11,887 nucleotides of DNA from Candidatus Methanofilum arcanum (GTDB lineage Archaea; Halobacteriota; Methanomicrobia; Methanomicrobiales; Methanospirillaceae), in contig JAITWW010000130.1 in NCBI GenBank assembly GCA_031285085.1, positions 1-11,887 of the forward strand, given 5' to 3'. The notes below the pieces were generated by a model. That model was not told the origin of the DNA. It made no database searches and saw only the letters and a list, made by a program, of their open reading frames with translations. The position numbers were made by a program, and so were the translations under genes. This document shows positions 1 through 7,398 of this stretch, piece after piece. The number at the start of each line of letters is the position of its first letter. The stretch's first letter is position 1.

Positions 1-1712
1 TGCACGAACGCTTCTGTTCTGGTATCGATGCTTGATGTTGCTTCATCCAGGATCATCACAGGAGGATTTGCAACCGCAACTCTGGCAATTGAAAGAAGTT
101 GACGCTGTCCTTGTGAAAGTGTCTCTCCATCTCCAGAAAGCCTTGTCTGGTACCCATCTGGAAGTTTTGAGATGAAATCATCAGCATGAGCAAGGCGTGC
201 TGCTTCATATACCTCTTCATCTGTTGCATCAAGCTTTCCATACCGAATATTCTCCATAACAGAATTACTAAAGAGACTGGTATCCTGCAGCACAATCCCA
301 AGAGATCTTCTAAGATCACTCTTTTTGATCTTCTCTATCAAAATACCATCATACAAAATGCTTCCTGATGCAATATCATAAAACCTATTGATTAAATTCG
401 TAATGGTTGTTTTTCCAGCACCAGTTGCTCCAACGAGAGCGATCTTCTCTCCTGGATTTGCATAGAGTGAGATATCATAAAGCACCGTCTTTTCAGGCTC
501 GTACCCAAAGTATACATCAGAAAGGCGAACATCTCCAGCAAGCTTGGTATAAAGGACAGAACCATCTTTCTGTGGCTGTTTCCATGCCCAAGCACCTGTA
601 TATATCTCACTCTCATGTAAAACACCATCCAGATACTGTGCATGCACAAGCGTTACATCTCCACCATCTTGCTCTGGCTCTTCGTCCATAAGGGTAAAGA
701 TCCGCTCCGCTCCTGCAAGTGCCATCACAATCGAATTCACTTGCTGCGAGATCTGAGACACCGGCATCGTAAAACTGCGGCTGAGCTGCAAAAACGAGGC
801 AATCGCTCCAAGAGTAAGACCCTCAATCCCACTCAATGCCAATACTCCTCCAACAATTGCAATCACAACATACTGAAGAGCACCCATGTTCATAATAATA
901 GGCATGAAGATATTTGCAAACATATTTGCCTTCGTTGCATGGCCACACAACTCCTCATTTAAGATATCAAAACCCTCTTTTGCCTTATTTTCATGACAAA
1001 AAACTTTCACAACCTTCTGGCCGTGAATCATCTCTTCGATGTATCCATTCACCTGACCAAGTGATTTTTGCTGTGCGGAAAAGTACGTCGCACTTTTTCC
1101 ACCGATATGCTTTGTCACATACAGCATACATGCAACAGATAGACACACAAGAAGTGTGAGGTGCAGACTCGTATACAGCATTGCCGAAAAAACCACTATA
1201 ATCATGATCGCTGATGAGAACAGCTGTGGAACGCTTTGCCCCATCATCTGCCGAAGCGTATCGGTATCATTGGTGTAATGACTCATGGTGTCGCCAAATG
1301 AATGCGCATCAAAATACCGTATTGGTAGCTTTTGCATATGTGAAAACATCTCATCACGGATCTGTTTGATAACTCCCTGTGATACCGTGACCATGAGTCT
1401 GCTGTATATAAGAGTGGATAAAACACCAACAAGATAAAGACCTGCCATGATGAGAATAGCATGAAGTAGCCCCGTAAATACAGGATACTCTTCGACAAGA
1501 AGTGGGGTGATATAATCATCAATGAGGATCTTAATAAACAATGCTCCCGCAACGCTTGTGACCGAACTGAACACAAGACAGAAAAGCACGATGACAAAAA
1601 GCCACATATACTTTCCTGCAAGATATGATAACAGGCGTTTGATTGTTTTTCCTGCTTTTTGAGGTCTTTTTGTTCCAAGATGGACAAAAGCATGTCGTCT
1701 GCCAGGGGGCAT
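1..1712 (-). CDS. ABC exporter half-transporter, canonical-site subunit (partial, C-terminus off window)
   Basis: Open frame of 570 codons running off the left edge. It encodes a membrane domain fused to an ATPase domain, the type IV (ABCB-like) exporter half-transporter layout. Hydrophobic segments lie at about residues 30-55, 78-98, 155-190 and 265-300. The nucleotide-binding domain has Walker A GATGAGKTT (428-436), signature LSQGQ (532-536) and Walker B VMILDE with catalytic Glu557, followed by the D-loop SSID; the switch His would lie beyond the edge. The ATG (1712-1710) overlaps the TAA of the upstream ABC gene (TAATG), so the two are translated together and probably form a heterodimer. 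The Gln in the signature fits the partner role in degenerate-site exporters such as TM287/288 (family knowledge from memory). The substrate is unknown; drug or lipid export is the usual role. The frame reads without interruption. Confidence 0.93.
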   Translation of the reverse strand, partial: MPPGRRHAFVHLGTKRPQKAGKTIKRLLSYLAGKYMWLFVIVLFCLVFSSVTSVAGALFIKILIDDYITPLLVEEYPVFTGLLHAILIMAGLYLVGVLSTLIYSRLMVTVSQGVIKQIRDEMFSHMQKLPIRYFDAHSFGDTMSHYTNDTDTLRQMMGQSVPQLFSSAIMIIVVFSAMLYTSLHLTLLVCLSVACMLYVTKHIGGKSATYFSAQQKSLGQVNGYIEEMIHGQKVVKVFCHENKAKEGFDILNEELCGHATKANMFANIFMPIIMNMGALQYVVIAIVGGVLALSGIEGLTLGAIASFLQLSRSFTMPVSQISQQVNSIVMALAGAERIFTLMDEEPEQDGGDVTLVHAQYLDGVLHESEIYTGAWAWKQPQKDGSVLYTKLAGDVRLSDVYFGYEPEKTVLYDISLYANPGEKIALVGATGAGKTTITNLINRFYDIASGSILYDGILIEKIKKSDLRRSLGIVLQDTSLFSNSVMENIRYGKLDATDEEVYEAARLAHADDFISKLPDGYQTRLSGDGETLSQGQRQLLSIARVAVANPPVMILDEATSSIDTRTEAFV

Positions 1713-3499
1713 TACTCATTCCCTCCAGTGAGCTCTGTTTCTATTTGTTGTATTCCTCTTTGTACCTGTGATTGGTACACTTCCTGATACACAGGAGAGA
1801 TTTTGAGAAGTTCTTCATGGGTCCCAAGCGCACTTATCATACCACGATCCATTACAATAATACGATCTGCTCGCTCAATGGAGGATATACGCTGAGAGAT
1901 GATGAGTTTAGTCGTTTTTGGCATCTCTTCATAGAGTGCTTTTTGAAGCAGAGCATCGGTTTTTGTATCAACTGAACTTGTTGAATCATCCAAGATGAGG
2001 ATCTGTGGTTTCTTTAAAAGAGCCCGAGCGATACATAGGCGTTGTTTCTGCCCTCCTGAGAGATTCGTTCCCCCTTGTTCAATATTGGTTTCATAGCCAC
2101 CAGGGAACTCTCGGATAAAGCCATCGGCCTGAGCAAGTGCACATACATGAGCAACCTCCTCATCAGTTGCATCTTTTCCCCCCCAACATATATTATCCCG
2201 TATCGTTCCTGAAAAAAGGACATTTTTTTGGAGAACCATAGAAACTGCACTGCGAAGTGTAGTAAGATCATACTCCCGTACATCTACGCCGCCAACCTTG
2301 ACTGAACCACTTGTAACATCATATAAACGGGGAATTAATTGGACGAGAGTTGTTTTTGAACTTCCTGTTCCACCAAGAATACCAATGGTCTCCCCAGATC
2401 TGATTGTTATATTGATGTCATATAAACAGCATTCAGTATCATTACCAGTATAACTAAATCGAACATGGGAGAACTCAATATCGCCATTTTTGACGTGATA
2501 GACAGGGTTTTTAGGGTTTTTGATCCTGCTTTCTTCATCAAGTATCTCGGTTATTCGCTTGGCAGAGGCACGAGACATGGTGATCATAACAAAAACCATG
2601 GAAAACATCATCAGACCCATTAAAATCTGCATGGCGTACGTAAACATGCTGACCAGCTCTCCCGTTGTCATCGTCTCAGCAACTATCATATGTGCTGCAA
2701 ACCATGATATCAGGAGGATACAAGCGTAGATACAAAACTGCATAAGAGGACCCAGAAAGGCAAGCAGTTTTTCTGCTGCTGATGACGCATGAAAGATCTC
2801 TGTCGATACTCGCTCAAATTTTTCTTCTTCATACTCCTCTCGTACATATGATTTCACAACCCGAATTCCCCGTAGATTCTCCTGTACAACTCGATTTAGG
2901 TTATCATATTCTTGAAAAATTCTGACAAAGATAGGATGGGCTTTGTTGATGATAAGAAAGAGACCAAGGCCTAAAACAGGAACAATCCCAAGGAAAATAT
3001 AAAACATAGTATGATTTATCATATAAACCATACACAGGGACAAAATAATCATGATGGGACTTCGAACTGCGATTCTAATCACCATCTGAAATGCATTTTG
3101 AACATTTGTGACATCGGTTGTGAGCCTTGTAACTATGCTTGGTGTTGAAAATGTGTCAATGTTTTCAAAGGAAAAGTTTTGTACATGATAAAAGATGGCA
3201 TGTCTGAGGTTTTTTGCATATCCTGCTGATGCTTTTGCGGCATAGACACCGGAGAGAGCTCCAAAAATTAAGGAGAGAACTGCTAAAATAATAAGGATGA
3301 GACCAATCTCTAAGATGACATCCATATCTCCAGCCTCGATACCAGCGTCTATGAGTCTAACCATCATAAGCGGCATCAAAACCTCTACGACAACCTCCAG
3401 TACCATAAAGAAAGGAGCAAGAAAGGTGTATAATGTATACTCTTTAATGTAGCTTGCAAGTTTTCGTATCATGTCAGAACCTGGAATTTCAATCGTCAT
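1712..3499 (-). CDS. ABC exporter half-transporter, degenerate-site subunit
   Basis: A 595-residue fused membrane and ATPase half-transporter. Hydrophobic segments lie near 24-48, 60-84, 145-185 and 250-305. The ATPase domain begins near residue 340, with Walker A GGTGSSKTT (376-384), Q-loop Gln424, signature LSGGQ (480-484) and Walker B ILILDD (500-505). Asp505 replaces the catalytic Glu, and the switch position is Gln536 (IISQR) instead of His. This pair of substitutions marks the degenerate-site subunit of heterodimeric exporters (TM287 type), so the active ATP site should form from this subunit's LSGGQ and the partner's Walker motifs. The Ser before the Walker A Lys also occurs in Firmicutes relatives, as I recall. 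The ATG overlaps the regulator's stop as ATGA, and the stop overlaps the next gene's ATG. Transfer from Firmicutes is plausible but not shown here. Confidence 0.95.
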   Translation of the reverse strand: MTIEIPGSDMIRKLASYIKEYTLYTFLAPFFMVLEVVVEVLMPLMMVRLIDAGIEAGDMDVILEIGLILIILAVLSLIFGALSGVYAAKASAGYAKNLRHAIFYHVQNFSFENIDTFSTPSIVTRLTTDVTNVQNAFQMVIRIAVRSPIMIILSLCMVYMINHTMFYIFLGIVPVLGLGLFLIINKAHPIFVRIFQEYDNLNRVVQENLRGIRVVKSYVREEYEEEKFERVSTEIFHASSAAEKLLAFLGPLMQFCIYACILLISWFAAHMIVAETMTTGELVSMFTYAMQILMGLMMFSMVFVMITMSRASAKRITEILDEESRIKNPKNPVYHVKNGDIEFSHVRFSYTGNDTECCLYDINITIRSGETIGILGGTGSSKTTLVQLIPRLYDVTSGSVKVGGVDVREYDLTTLRSAVSMVLQKNVLFSGTIRDNICWGGKDATDEEVAHVCALAQADGFIREFPGGYETNIEQGGTNLSGGQKQRLCIARALLKKPQILILDDSTSSVDTKTDALLQKALYEEMPKTTKLIISQRISSIERADRIIVMDRGMISALGTHEELLKISPVYQEVYQSQVQRGIQQIETELTGGNE

Positions 3500-3999
3500 G
3501 ATAATCCTGACACCTCCTCTTGAGATGTAACTACAGAATCGCTCTTTTCGATATTTTGCTCCATCTTTTCAATAATTGAAAAAAAAGCATCTAATTCATC
3601 TTGTTCAATTCCCTTTGTGAGCTTTGTTTCAAGAAGATCACATTTTTTTGCAAATGTATCATGTATTTCTATTGATTTTTGTGTGAGCATTATTTTTTTC
3701 AGCCGTTTATCATAGGTGACTTGTTCACGAGTAATAAGATCACTTTTTTCCATCCTTTGTAAAATATCAGTAGCCGTAGACCTTCGAATAGAAAATATGG
3801 TCTCGATATCTCTTTGAAAGATATCATGGTCATGATTGTGATAGAGATATGCTATGATCCAGCCATGCATTATAGTAACATGCCTGTGTGAGATAGAGCC
3901 GGTCCCCTCTGCCATGGAAAAAAGAGCATGTTCTCTTCTCATGAGATTACATAGTCGTTTTATCTCATGGACGACTCGTTTTGGATGATCACGATGCAC
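3496..3999 (-). CDS. MarR-family transcriptional regulator of the ABC exporter operon
   Basis: Winged-helix repressor of the MarR family, 167 residues from the GTG at 3999-3997. A helical N-terminal part (about 8-28) is followed by HGWIIAYLYHN (45-55). The HTH core follows (58-90, with QRDIETIF and RRSTATDIL), then the basic wing REQVTYDKRLKKIMLT (91-106) and a C-terminal dimerisation helix (110-155). The GWIIAYL plus QRDIE pattern is typical of MarR proteins encoded next to two ABC half-transporters. The open frame extends upstream to 4128, but that extension would translate through a TATA-like box and a palindrome and has no family similarity. I therefore prefer GTG 3999, about 25 bases after the TATA-like box, as a leaderless start. 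The stop overlaps the first ABC gene by 4 bases. It probably represses its own operon and is released by a ligand; the ligand is unknown. Confidence 0.88.
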   Translation of the reverse strand: MHRDHPKRVVHEIKRLCNLMRREHALFSMAEGTGSISHRHVTIMHGWIIAYLYHNHDHDIFQRDIETIFSIRRSTATDILQRMEKSDLITREQVTYDKRLKKIMLTQKSIEIHDTFAKKCDLLETKLTKGIEQDELDAFFSIIEKMEQNIEKSDSVVTSQEEVSGLS

Positions 4000-4006
4000 C
4001 AAAATA

Positions 4007-4020
4007 GTTAGGAACCTAAC
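4007..4020. promoter_or_regulatory. Probable MarR operator, inverted repeat GTTAGG-AA-CCTAAC
   Basis: A perfect 6+6 bp inverted repeat with a 2-base spacer. It sits 8 to 21 bases upstream of the regulator's proposed GTG, between the TATA-like box and the start. The TTAGG...CCTAA half-site layout resembles operators of MarR proteins that control linked ABC exporters (recalled, not looked up). Binding here would block the pre-initiation complex, giving negative autoregulation of the three-gene operon. Confidence 0.6.
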
Positions 4021-4030
4021 AATATAATGA
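4021..4030 (-). promoter_or_regulatory. TATA-like box of the marR-ABC operon
   Basis: The minus strand reads TCATTATATT, an archaeal TATA-like element centred about 25 bases before the GTG at 3999. Archaeal transcription usually begins about 25 bases downstream of the box centre, so the mRNA would start at or very near the GTG and be leaderless. No Shine-Dalgarno sequence is present, which agrees. A second AT-rich stretch at about 4083-4110 could be an alternative promoter. Confidence 0.5.
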
Positions 4031-4144
4031 TAGTGATGTACGCAGTTCTTCATCCATAGAACAGTTATGAGAGAGAGATTGATAAAATAAATATAATAAT
4101 ATTTAAATTGAAAGGTGATGAGTGTCAAACCTCATATAATCGTC

Positions 4145-4900
4145 TCAAAGGCGCGCTGCGACCTTTTCCCATGCATCGGTTCTGAAAAAACTCTCCGAAA
4201 CACTCTCTTCCATTTCTTGATATAATGCATATGGAACCGTAAAACTGAGCAAGTCCTTTTCAAGGCGAGGTCTCTGTGAAATATCAAAAAAGCCAAGTAC
4301 TGCCTGAGGGAGTTCTTTTTTTGCCTCCTGATATGCGAAAAGAATTGATTGACAAGCAGCACCGAATGGGACAATGACATTCATGCGTGTTCCTCTCTGA
4401 AACCCAGTCAGTGTAATAAGGGCAGAGAGCTGATCTGGGTTCACAAAAAAGCAGATGAGATCCGTTTTTTTGAGGTCACTGGCTTCCCGCAGTGGTCTAC
4501 ATACAACATAGCTTTCAATATCTCCATATGGAAGATTTTCTCTCCATCTCTGTGCCAGTTTAGGAGTTGCAAAAAAACGTTCTCCCATGCCAAGAGAAAA
4601 ATCACCCTCTCTTCCAAGCTGTGTTACCGCTTCATCTCCTTTTGATAAAAGGCACTCTATTGGAAAATCTTGGAAGGTATCTCCAAATCCAAGGCCAACT
4701 CCTCCACCAAGGCAACCAAAGCTCTGTCTGTCAAACACAGCAGTCTTTCCTTTTCCAGCTGCTACCAACATAGCACCGACACAGCCCCAACTTCCTTCTT
4801 TGAATTGGAGTGCTTTTTCTGGCTTTTTGTCAGTAAACATAATTGCAACTGGTTCCATCTTTAATTTAAGCTCTGTAGCTATCTTAGATATCGTACTCGT
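4145..4900 (-). CDS. DUF169-family protein (start codon uncertain, possibly ACG)
   Basis: A member of the DUF169 (COG2043) family, whose role is unknown. Recognisable blocks are EPVAIMFTDKKPEKA near the N-terminus, the Cys/Gly-rich stretch WGCVGAM and FGCLGGGVGLGFG, and a C-terminal NVIVPFGAACQS. The family is often considered to bind a cofactor or metal through these cysteines; that is inference. The open frame extends to TTG 5023 (292 codons), but its first 40 codons give hydrophobic, non-family sequence and cross a TATA-like element. A strong Shine-Dalgarno GGGAGGGAG (4913-4905) sits 7 bases before an in-frame ACG at 4900-4898, exactly where the family N-terminus (TISKIATELKLK) begins. No ATG, GTG or TTG is near. 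The next in-frame ATG is 4858, and ATG 5020 and TTG 4951 lie upstream. The end given here is the ACG; a conventional caller would choose 4858, 4951, 5020 or 5023. It lies downstream of the CNNM gene on the same strand. Confidence 0.8.
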   Translation of the reverse strand, partial: TSTISKIATELKLKMEPVAIMFTDKKPEKALQFKEGSWGCVGAMLVAAGKGKTAVFDRQSFGCLGGGVGLGFGDTFQDFPIECLLSKGDEAVTQLGREGDFSLGMGERFFATPKLAQRWRENLPYGDIESYVVCRPLREASDLKKTDLICFFVNPDQLSALITLTGFQRGTRMNVIVPFGAACQSILFAYQEAKKELPQAVLGFFDISQRPRLEKDLLSFTVPYALYQEMEESVSESFFRTDAWEKVAARL

Positions 4901-4904
4901 CTTT

Positions 4905-4913
4905 CTCCCTCCC
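4905..4913 (-). promoter_or_regulatory. Strong Shine-Dalgarno sequence of the DUF169 gene
   Basis: The minus strand reads GGGAGGGAG, containing the GGAGG complementary to the archaeal 16S 3' end. The sequence at normal spacing is ACG, not ATG, GTG or TTG. It decides the likely start region of the DUF169 gene and argues against the far upstream TTG and ATG. Confidence 0.5.
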
Positions 4914-4952
4914 TTTTGCGTGATACAACAAAAGTGAATAGAGATAACCAAG

Positions 4953-4962
4953 GATATAATAA
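4953..4962 (-). promoter_or_regulatory. TATA-like box of the DUF169 gene
   Basis: The minus strand reads TTATTATATC in an AT-rich context, about 40 bases before the Shine-Dalgarno sequence. Transcription starting about 25 bases downstream would give a short leader containing that Shine-Dalgarno. It lies within the open frame that extends upstream, so the two interpretations compete. Confidence 0.35.
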
Positions 4963-5031
4963 TTTCGGCACGTGGCAAAAACAGAGAAGAAAGGAGCATT
5001 GTCAGGATGACAACGGTCATCAAAAAAGAGA

Positions 5032-6345
5032 CTATGTTTTCTTATCTACAAGATCTTCGCGTCTTGTCAGAATGATCTTATCAATACGATGATCATCCAT
5101 ATCTACAATTTCGATGTGATACTTTGGTGTCTTAAGAGTATCACCAGTTTTTGGAAGGCTTCCAAGGGCTGCAAGAATAAATCCAGAGACAGTACGATAC
5201 TCCTTATGTTCAGTATCCTGATCGAGTTGGATATCAAGTGCTTCATCGAGCTCATGCAGGGGAAGAGTTGCAGAGATAAGCCAAGAATTAGCATTTCGTG
5301 CAACGATATCAGGATCCGTCTCGTTTTCTTTGGGCATTGTTCCAAAGATCTCTTCAGTGAGATCATGAACGGTAATCAACCCACAGATCGTTCCATATTC
5401 TTCGATAATCAATGCGATGGAAGCTCTTTCCTGTTTAAACATCTCAAGAAGAGCGCGTGATGTTATCGTATTTGGAACAAAAAGCGGTTTTCGGATCTTT
5501 TCCATGAGTAACCCTTTTGTGATCCTGGCTGAGGAGATAAGATCGCGAACTTCAAGGATGCCAACAGTAGTATCAAGATCTGTTTGATACACTGGGTATC
5601 GTGAATAAGAAGTTTCCTCAATCCGTTTAATGATCTCATCAATGGAGTCATCAAGATTCAATCCAACAATATCCGGACGAGGTTGCATGATAGAACCAAT
5701 CGTTCGATCTGTGAAGTCAAAGACCTTATCAATCATCTGCTTCTCACTTTTTTCAAAAATACCCGCAGATACCCCTTCTTCCATAAGATATGATATCTCC
5801 TCTTCTGTTATTGCGCTGTCATTTCTTCCATTTACGCGGAGAAGAGAGAGCACAAAATCTGTTGATACAGAGATTATCTCTGTAATAGGGCGTGTGAGCT
5901 TTGCAAAAATGAGAACTGGATATGAAACAGCAATTGCAATACGTTCAGGAGCTATCATACCAAGGCGCTTTGGTACAAGTTCTCCTAAAATAATGGTAAA
6001 GTAAGTAATAATTGCAACAATAAGAAGGAGACTCAATGTGTTGCTCACAGGTTCAAAGGGAGGAAATATTTCTGCAAGCCATGGAGAAATTGTTGCAGCG
6101 ATGGATGCGCCACCATAAGCACCAGCTAAAATACCAATAAGGGTGATTCCAATCTGGATCGCAGACAAAAAACTATTTGGATCATCACAGAGAGCAAGCG
6201 CTGCCTGAACACCCCTTGAGTCTGTCTTTTTATGCTGAATAATACGTGATTTTTTTGAGGATACAATAGCAAATTCTGCCATTGCAAGAAAGCCATTTAC
6301 CAAGATAAGAAGTATGATTATGCCGATTTCGACAAGTAATGCCAT
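5032..6345 (-). CDS. CNNM/CBS/CorC-domain membrane protein (hemolysin C / CorC-like family)
   Basis: A 437-residue protein with the full layout of the CNNM (DUF21) family. The N-terminal membrane domain (about 1-190) has hydrophobic segments at 5-28, 58-85, 100-122 and 136-165; it contains NGFLAMAEFAIVSS (17-30) and GELVPKRLG (121-129). A CBS-domain pair follows (about 210-335), including GSIMQPRPDIVGL, SRYPVYQ and GLITVHDLTEEIFG. A C-terminal CorC_HlyC domain occupies about 350-430 (RTVSGFILAALGSLPKTGD). The family is linked to magnesium or cobalt efflux or Na+/Mg2+ exchange, and the CBS pair may sense nucleotides; the old name hemolysin is misleading. The ATG at 6345 directly precedes a good membrane segment. 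The gene is divergent from the BtuF-like gene, and the DUF169 gene follows on the same strand. The ion handled cannot be told from sequence. Confidence 0.94.
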   Translation of the reverse strand: MALLVEIGIIILLILVNGFLAMAEFAIVSSKKSRIIQHKKTDSRGVQAALALCDDPNSFLSAIQIGITLIGILAGAYGGASIAATISPWLAEIFPPFEPVSNTLSLLLIVAIITYFTIILGELVPKRLGMIAPERIAIAVSYPVLIFAKLTRPITEIISVSTDFVLSLLRVNGRNDSAITEEEISYLMEEGVSAGIFEKSEKQMIDKVFDFTDRTIGSIMQPRPDIVGLNLDDSIDEIIKRIEETSYSRYPVYQTDLDTTVGILEVRDLISSARITKGLLMEKIRKPLFVPNTITSRALLEMFKQERASIALIIEEYGTICGLITVHDLTEEIFGTMPKENETDPDIVARNANSWLISATLPLHELDEALDIQLDQDTEHKEYRTVSGFILAALGSLPKTGDTLKTPKYHIEIVDMDDHRIDKIILTRREDLVDKKT

Positions 6346-6430
6346 GTGTTATATGTATTTGTTGTGCATTCGCAGATATGAACATGACCGTCCCCTCTTT
6401 TTATTCTCTCGCTGAGCAGGCATTCGTTCA

Positions 6431-6440
6431 ATTTATATTT
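6431..6440 (+). promoter_or_regulatory. TATA-like box of the btuF-cbiZ unit
   Basis: ATTTATATTT lies 38-47 bases before the ATG at 6478 in the 132-base divergent spacer. A start about 25 bases downstream leaves a leader of roughly 15 bases containing AAAGG (6466-6470), a weak Shine-Dalgarno. I see no cobalamin riboswitch or B12 box in the spacer. Confidence 0.45.
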
Positions 6441-6477
6441 TATTACATTCAAATTTTTTTTACATAAAGGTATAGAG

Positions 6478-7398
6478 ATGAACATAATAAGACACCTCAT
6501 CGTCTTTTTGGCGATTTGTTTGACAATATCCACAGGTATATCCACAGGTACCTGCGCTGATAATATGAATATAGATGCTATAGATGCAGCTGGTACAAAC
6601 TCCCTTGACATATCATCAATGCGTACGGTGTGCCTTACCGCGGCAACATGTGAAATTCTGTACGCTCTTGATGCAGGGGATACCATTGTTGGGAGAGGAA
6701 AATATTGTGATTATCCTGAAGAAGTATTCACAATACCAGCAGTGAATTCTGGAGAAAATACAAATATCGAACAAATAATATCTCTTTCTCCAGATGTTGT
6801 TTTTATGAGCTTGATGGCTCAATCAGCAGAGCAGGTTGCCACCCTTGAAGATCTTGGATTTACCGTTATCGTAACTGATGCACACACTATTGAAGAAACA
6901 TATGCATCAATAGAGCTCATTGGTTCTGCAATTGGAAAAGAAAAGCAAGCTGCTGAGGTTGTGCAGAAGATGCAAAAGACATTTCAGGATATCTCAGAAC
7001 AAGCAGAAGAAAACATAGCAAGAGGAAAAACCATCTATTTTGAAATCTCTCCACTTGAATGGGGACTTTGGGCGGCAGGGAAAGATACATTCATGGATGA
7101 GCTCGCAGAGATGATGGGAGTGACAAATATTTTCCATGAAGTGAGTGGATGGGCTAAGATCTCACAAGAACAAGTTCTCGCTCGAAATCCTGATTATATC
7201 ATAACAATCACGATGTACTATGGAGAAGGCCAACATTCTGAGGAAGAGATTGCAAGCCGAGCTGGATGGAGTGATATTACCGCGGTTCAAAACAGAGATA
7301 TATTCTACATGAGTTCAGATGAACTTTCACGTCCAGGTCCACGGTTAGCAGAGGCTGCAAAAGATCTCTATGCATTTATATACGCATCACAAGAGTGA
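6478..7398 (+). CDS. btuF: Corrinoid (BtuF-like) ABC transporter substrate-binding protein
   Basis: A 306-residue extracytoplasmic binding protein of the BtuF/FhuD fold. A basic-hydrophobic signal peptide spans about residues 1-27; there is a Cys at 26, but it lacks a good lipobox. Conserved blocks include RTVCLTAATCEILYALDAGDTIVGR (split as RTVCLTAATCEI and LYALDAGDTIVGR, 49-73), IEQIISLSPDVVFM (97-110), and the C-terminal DIFYMSSDELSRPGPRLAEA, in which RPGPRL (285-290) is typical of corrinoid-binding members. It should capture cobalamin or cobinamide outside the membrane and deliver it to a BtuCD permease, which is not encoded here. Its TGA overlaps the GTG of cbiZ by 4 bases, and this coupling is the main reason to call the ligand a corrinoid, not iron-siderophore. 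Two short in-frame tandem duplications lie in the N-terminal coding part. Confidence 0.85.
   Translation: MNIIRHLIVFLAICLTISTGISTGTCADNMNIDAIDAAGTNSLDISSMRTVCLTAATCEILYALDAGDTIVGRGKYCDYPEEVFTIPAVNSGENTNIEQIISLSPDVVFMSLMAQSAEQVATLEDLGFTVIVTDAHTIEETYASIELIGSAIGKEKQAAEVVQKMQKTFQDISEQAEENIARGKTIYFEISPLEWGLWAAGKDTFMDELAEMMGVTNIFHEVSGWAKISQEQVLARNPDYIITITMYYGEGQHSEEEIASRAGWSDITAVQNRDIFYMSSDELSRPGPRLAEAAKDLYAFIYASQE
6526..6549 (+). repeat. 12-bp tandem duplication in the btuF signal-peptide region
   Basis: ATATCCACAGGT occurs twice in direct succession and encodes ISTG-ISTG at the end of the signal peptide. It is in frame, so the protein is lengthened by four residues. It is probably replication slippage in a tolerant region. 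Confidence 0.8.
6570..6587 (+). repeat. 9-bp tandem duplication after the btuF signal peptide
   Basis: TATAGATGC occurs twice in direct succession, encoding the repeated IDA tract just after the signal peptide. It is in frame and only 20 bases beyond the 12-bp duplication. Confidence 0.75.

Noticed and set aside
642..1159. Plus-strand frames antisense to the left ABC gene
   Set aside because: They are low-complexity His/Ser-rich shadows of a clearly coding minus-strand frame.
2177..2183. Run of seven C (G on the coding strand) as a possible frameshift in the ABC gene
   Set aside because: The frame reads correctly through it as Trp-Gly-Gly-Lys-Asp, matching the family before and after.
2340..2380. 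Walker A of the first ABC half reading GGTGSSKTT, with Ser instead of Gly before Lys, as a disabling mutation
   Set aside because: As I recall, the same Ser is common in the Firmicutes relatives of this degenerate-site subunit, so it is a family trait and not damage.
4000..4128. N-terminal extension of the MarR frame up to 4128
   Set aside because: It is translated through an AT-rich promoter-like region and a perfect palindrome, gives Tyr/His-rich non-family sequence, and makes the protein much longer than usual MarR proteins.
6346..6477. Cobalamin riboswitch upstream of the corrinoid genes
   Set aside because: The spacer is only 132 bases, largely AT-rich, has no recognisable B12 box and is filled by promoter-like sequence.
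6318..6686. 122-codon minus-strand frame over the divergent promoter
   Set aside because: It overlaps the start of btuF antisense and the start of the CNNM gene, with no protein-like features.
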